A stretch of DNA of 6,332 nt from assembly GCA_029555925.1 (NCBI GenBank), contig JAKPQU010000030.1, positions 1 through 6,332 on the forward strand, read 5' to 3'. The notes below the pieces were generated by a model. The model ran no database searches. It was not told where the DNA came from and saw nothing but the letters and a program-made list of their open reading frames with translations. Source of the DNA: Bacillota bacterium (GTDB taxonomy: Bacteria > Eremiobacterota > SpSt-956 > JAKJGF01). Made by a program: the position numbers and the translations under genes. Below, one piece after another: positions 5,168-6,332 of the stretch. Every line of letters begins with the position of its first letter. Within the stretch, counting starts at the first letter, position 1.

Positions 5168-6013
5168 ATGGAAAAAAGATCTTACCCTGTCAGAAATTTT
5201 CCTGTAATACAACTGGCTTCATCCCTTGACACATGGTATCAATCCCTCGGTTTTGAAACACAGATGTTAAAAACCCAGTTCGGAGGATTAATAATTCAGG
5301 CAAGAAAAGAAGGATTTTTAAGAACAGTTGTGGGCATGTCTTCTGCCATAACAGTATCAATCAATCAACAGGACGCATATTTACTTATAGAAGTAGGAGG
5401 AGCAAACTGGGCTGATAAAGCAGGAGCCGCTGCCATAGGCTATATAGTATTCTGGCCTACCCTTATATCTGCCGGTTTCGGCGTATATGAACAGAGTAAA
5501 CTCATAAAACAGACGTGGGATGTTATACATAGATATATAAGTACCTATACGTCCGGCGGAGTTCCTGTGGATATAGCTCCCACTCCTGTTATTATGCCGA
5601 CGGCGCCGCCTCCGTCTTATCAGACACCGCCTCCGTCTTCTGTTCCTCCTCCTACAGCAATGATAGATGAATCTTCTATCATTGCCGCGACTACTCTTCT
5701 TTCCGAAGGAGAAGCCTGGGGACGTCTTGTAGTTGACAGCGGAGCCCATGGAGGTGAAAGTTTCGAATTAAAACTGCCACTTGTAAGCATTGGCCGTAAT
5801 CCTGAATGCAATATTATTCTGAGTAAAGATGAAACGGTATCGCGCAACCATGCCTATATATACCTTAAAGACGGCGAAGTAGTAGTTTCTGACCAGGGAA
5901 GCAAACATGGAACATTTATCAATGAACAGCCTGTAACTACCGCTTTTATAAGAGATAAGTCCGTATTACAGATAGGTAAAACTATTATGAGATTTTATCT
6001 CGTAAAAAAGTGA
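5168..6013 (+). CDS. Membrane-associated protein with proline-rich linker and C-terminal FHA domain
   Basis: The AAGGAG site 7 nt before the ATG fixes the start. Residues 1-125 form a domain with FGGLIIQARK, LRTVVGMSSAITVSI and EVGGANWADKAGAAAIGY. A hydrophobic stretch of about 85-107 follows (IGYIVFWPTLISAGFGVY), then QSKLIKQTWDVIHRYI. I recall similar uncharacterised domains in other bacterial proteins fused to zinc ribbons or FHA domains, but I cannot name the family. Residues about 136-165 are a Pro-rich linker with two PPPS blocks, partly made by a 13-bp direct repeat (5606-5618 and 5627-5639). Residues about 185-281 are a canonical FHA phosphothreonine-binding domain: IGRN (Arg210), VSRNHAYI (Ser225, His228), GSKHGTFIN (Ser245, Asn252). 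Binding of a phosphorylated partner is the expected role. No Ser/Thr kinase is in the window. The linker motif ATTLL (174-178) could itself be a phosphothreonine site. The stop lies in GTGAGCA, a heptad-like unit. Confidence 0.85.
   Translation: MEKRSYPVRNFPVIQLASSLDTWYQSLGFETQMLKTQFGGLIIQARKEGFLRTVVGMSSAITVSINQQDAYLLIEVGGANWADKAGAAAIGYIVFWPTLISAGFGVYEQSKLIKQTWDVIHRYISTYTSGGVPVDIAPTPVIMPTAPPPSYQTPPPSSVPPPTAMIDESSIIAATTLLSEGEAWGRLVVDSGAHGGESFELKLPLVSIGRNPECNIILSKDETVSRNHAYIYLKDGEVVVSDQGSKHGTFINEQPVTTAFIRDKSVLQIGKTIMRFYLVKK
5657..5685. repeat. Perfect 11-bp inverted repeat inside the FHA gene
   Basis: GCAATGATAGA (5657-5667) and TCTATCATTGC (5675-5685) are perfect arms around the 7-nt loop TGAATCT. 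The site encodes AMIDESSIIA at the junction between the proline-rich linker and the FHA part. It could fold in mRNA or bind a dimeric protein. Confidence 0.6.
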
Positions 6014-6039
6014 GCAGCAGACAGACACAACAGCCGTAT

Positions 6040-6121
6040 GTCATTACAAGGAGCGATAGCGACAGCAATCCCATCAGATTAACTTCTATCAGTGGGATTG
6101 CTTCGGTTCGCTCGCAATGAC
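6040..6121. repeat. Palindromic intergenic repeat (GTCATT...GCAATCCCA / inverted), copy 2
   Basis: The left arm 6040-6073 (GTCATTACAAGGAGCGATAG then CGACAGCAATCCCA) is the imperfect inverse of the right arm 6093-6121 (TGGGATTGCTTCGGTTCG then CTCGCAATGACG). It begins 27 nt after the FHA gene stop and may protect or end the transcript. No clean U-run follows. It is the same family as the repeat at 430-487 and of a type widely dispersed in bacterial genomes. Confidence 0.65.
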
Positions 6122-6154
6122 GAAGTTTAAATATTAAATTTATCGTGGTTAACT

Positions 6155-6178
6155 GGTGCCATATTTACTGCTGGCACC
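6155..6178. repeat. Short hairpin GGTGCCA/TGGCACC
   Basis: GGTGCCA (6155-6161) and TGGCACC (6172-6178) are perfect 7-bp arms with a 10-nt loop. The hairpin directly adjoins copy 2 of the MITE-like element and could be part of its boundary or an insertion target. No T-tract follows. Confidence 0.5.
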
Positions 6179-6179
6179 A

Positions 6180-6264
6180 CTTAGTACCGTCACAGGTAAA
6201 AGGGTATCCATAAAAAGCTTCTGACTGGCAGGCTTTGGAGAAGAAAAATTCGTTTTTTCTATAG
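6180..6264. repeat. MITE-like element, copy 2, left part only
   Basis: Bases 6180-6264 match 1-85 with six substitutions and no gaps, in the same orientation. The match stops abruptly after CTATAG, and unrelated sequence begins. In copy 1 this point is within the central segment, so the right inverted arm is missing from view. Confidence 0.75.
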
Positions 6265-6332
6265 AGGGTGTCTGAAAAGCCATTTGACGCCATTTTTTTC
6301 ATGAACGTATGTTTTAGCTAGATTTATCAGGG
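6265..6332. mobile_element. Probable end of an insertion sequence interrupting copy 2
   Basis: Immediately after the point where copy 2 loses identity, the sequence reads AGGGTGTCTGAAAAG. This resembles terminal inverted repeats of transposase-bearing elements, to my recollection those of the IS1182 type. On the minus strand, one frame is open from the window edge to a TAG at 6261-6259, ending KNGVKWLFRHPL. It could be the C-terminus of a transposase, but it is only about 23 codons and its stop falls in the flanking repeat. The other end is outside the window, so the element cannot be confirmed or classified. Confidence 0.4.

Noticed and set aside
5381..5749. Minus-strand frame of about 122 codons opposite the FHA gene
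   Set aside because: Its Arg-rich run is the complement of the proline codons of the linker. It is a shadow of the FHA gene.
6259..6332. Separate CDS for a transposase C-terminus
   Set aside because: Only about 23 codons are visible and the stop lies outside the presumed element. It is mentioned under the mobile element but is too weak to call as a gene.

Overview
The window is AT-rich bacterial chromosomal DNA. It holds six credible protein genes in about 5.5 kb, separated by unusually repeat-rich spacers. Signal peptides, an ArnT/GT39-type membrane glycosyltransferase and an FHA protein fit a bacterium with an elaborate envelope. Nothing here is a phylogenetic marker, so I do not assign a lineage. 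The dense short repeats suggest an uncultured or little-studied group.

Layout: bases 1-216 form a near-palindromic, MITE-like repeat. A second copy of its left half lies in the same orientation at 6180-6264 and is cut off by sequence that looks like the end of an insertion sequence. The window is therefore bracketed by direct copies of one element about 6.2 kb apart. Between them, five genes run on the minus strand. In transcription order these are a short protein with a weakly FlgM-like N-terminus (4687-4430), an acidic helical protein of 171 aa (4284-3769), a zinc-ribbon plus coiled-coil protein (3676-2909), a GT39/ArnT-like glycosyltransferase overlapping it (2922-1306), and a secreted protein made of two tandem FliF/YscJ-type ring-building motifs (1149-532). 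One gene (5168-6013) diverges on the plus strand. It encodes a membrane-associated N-terminal domain, a proline-rich linker and a C-terminal FHA domain.

The most striking non-coding signal is a set of 7-bp-periodic arrays in the gene spacers, with units mostly of the form GTNANNN. Most occur as oppositely oriented arrays facing each other. The clearest is a symmetric 5+5 heptad pair at 4975-5044. One array supplies the stop codon of the 171-aa gene and another ends just before the ribosome binding site of the FHA gene. Two members of another dispersed inverted-repeat family (430-487 and 6040-6121) flank the gene block.

Functional linkage: only the zinc-ribbon protein and the glycosyltransferase are clearly coupled, by overlapping reading frames. 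The others are separated by 85-480 bp of repeat-bearing spacer, so a single operon is not certain. No complete known pathway can be recognised. The tandem ring-motif protein, the FHA protein and the heptad arrays are the elements most worth follow-up.
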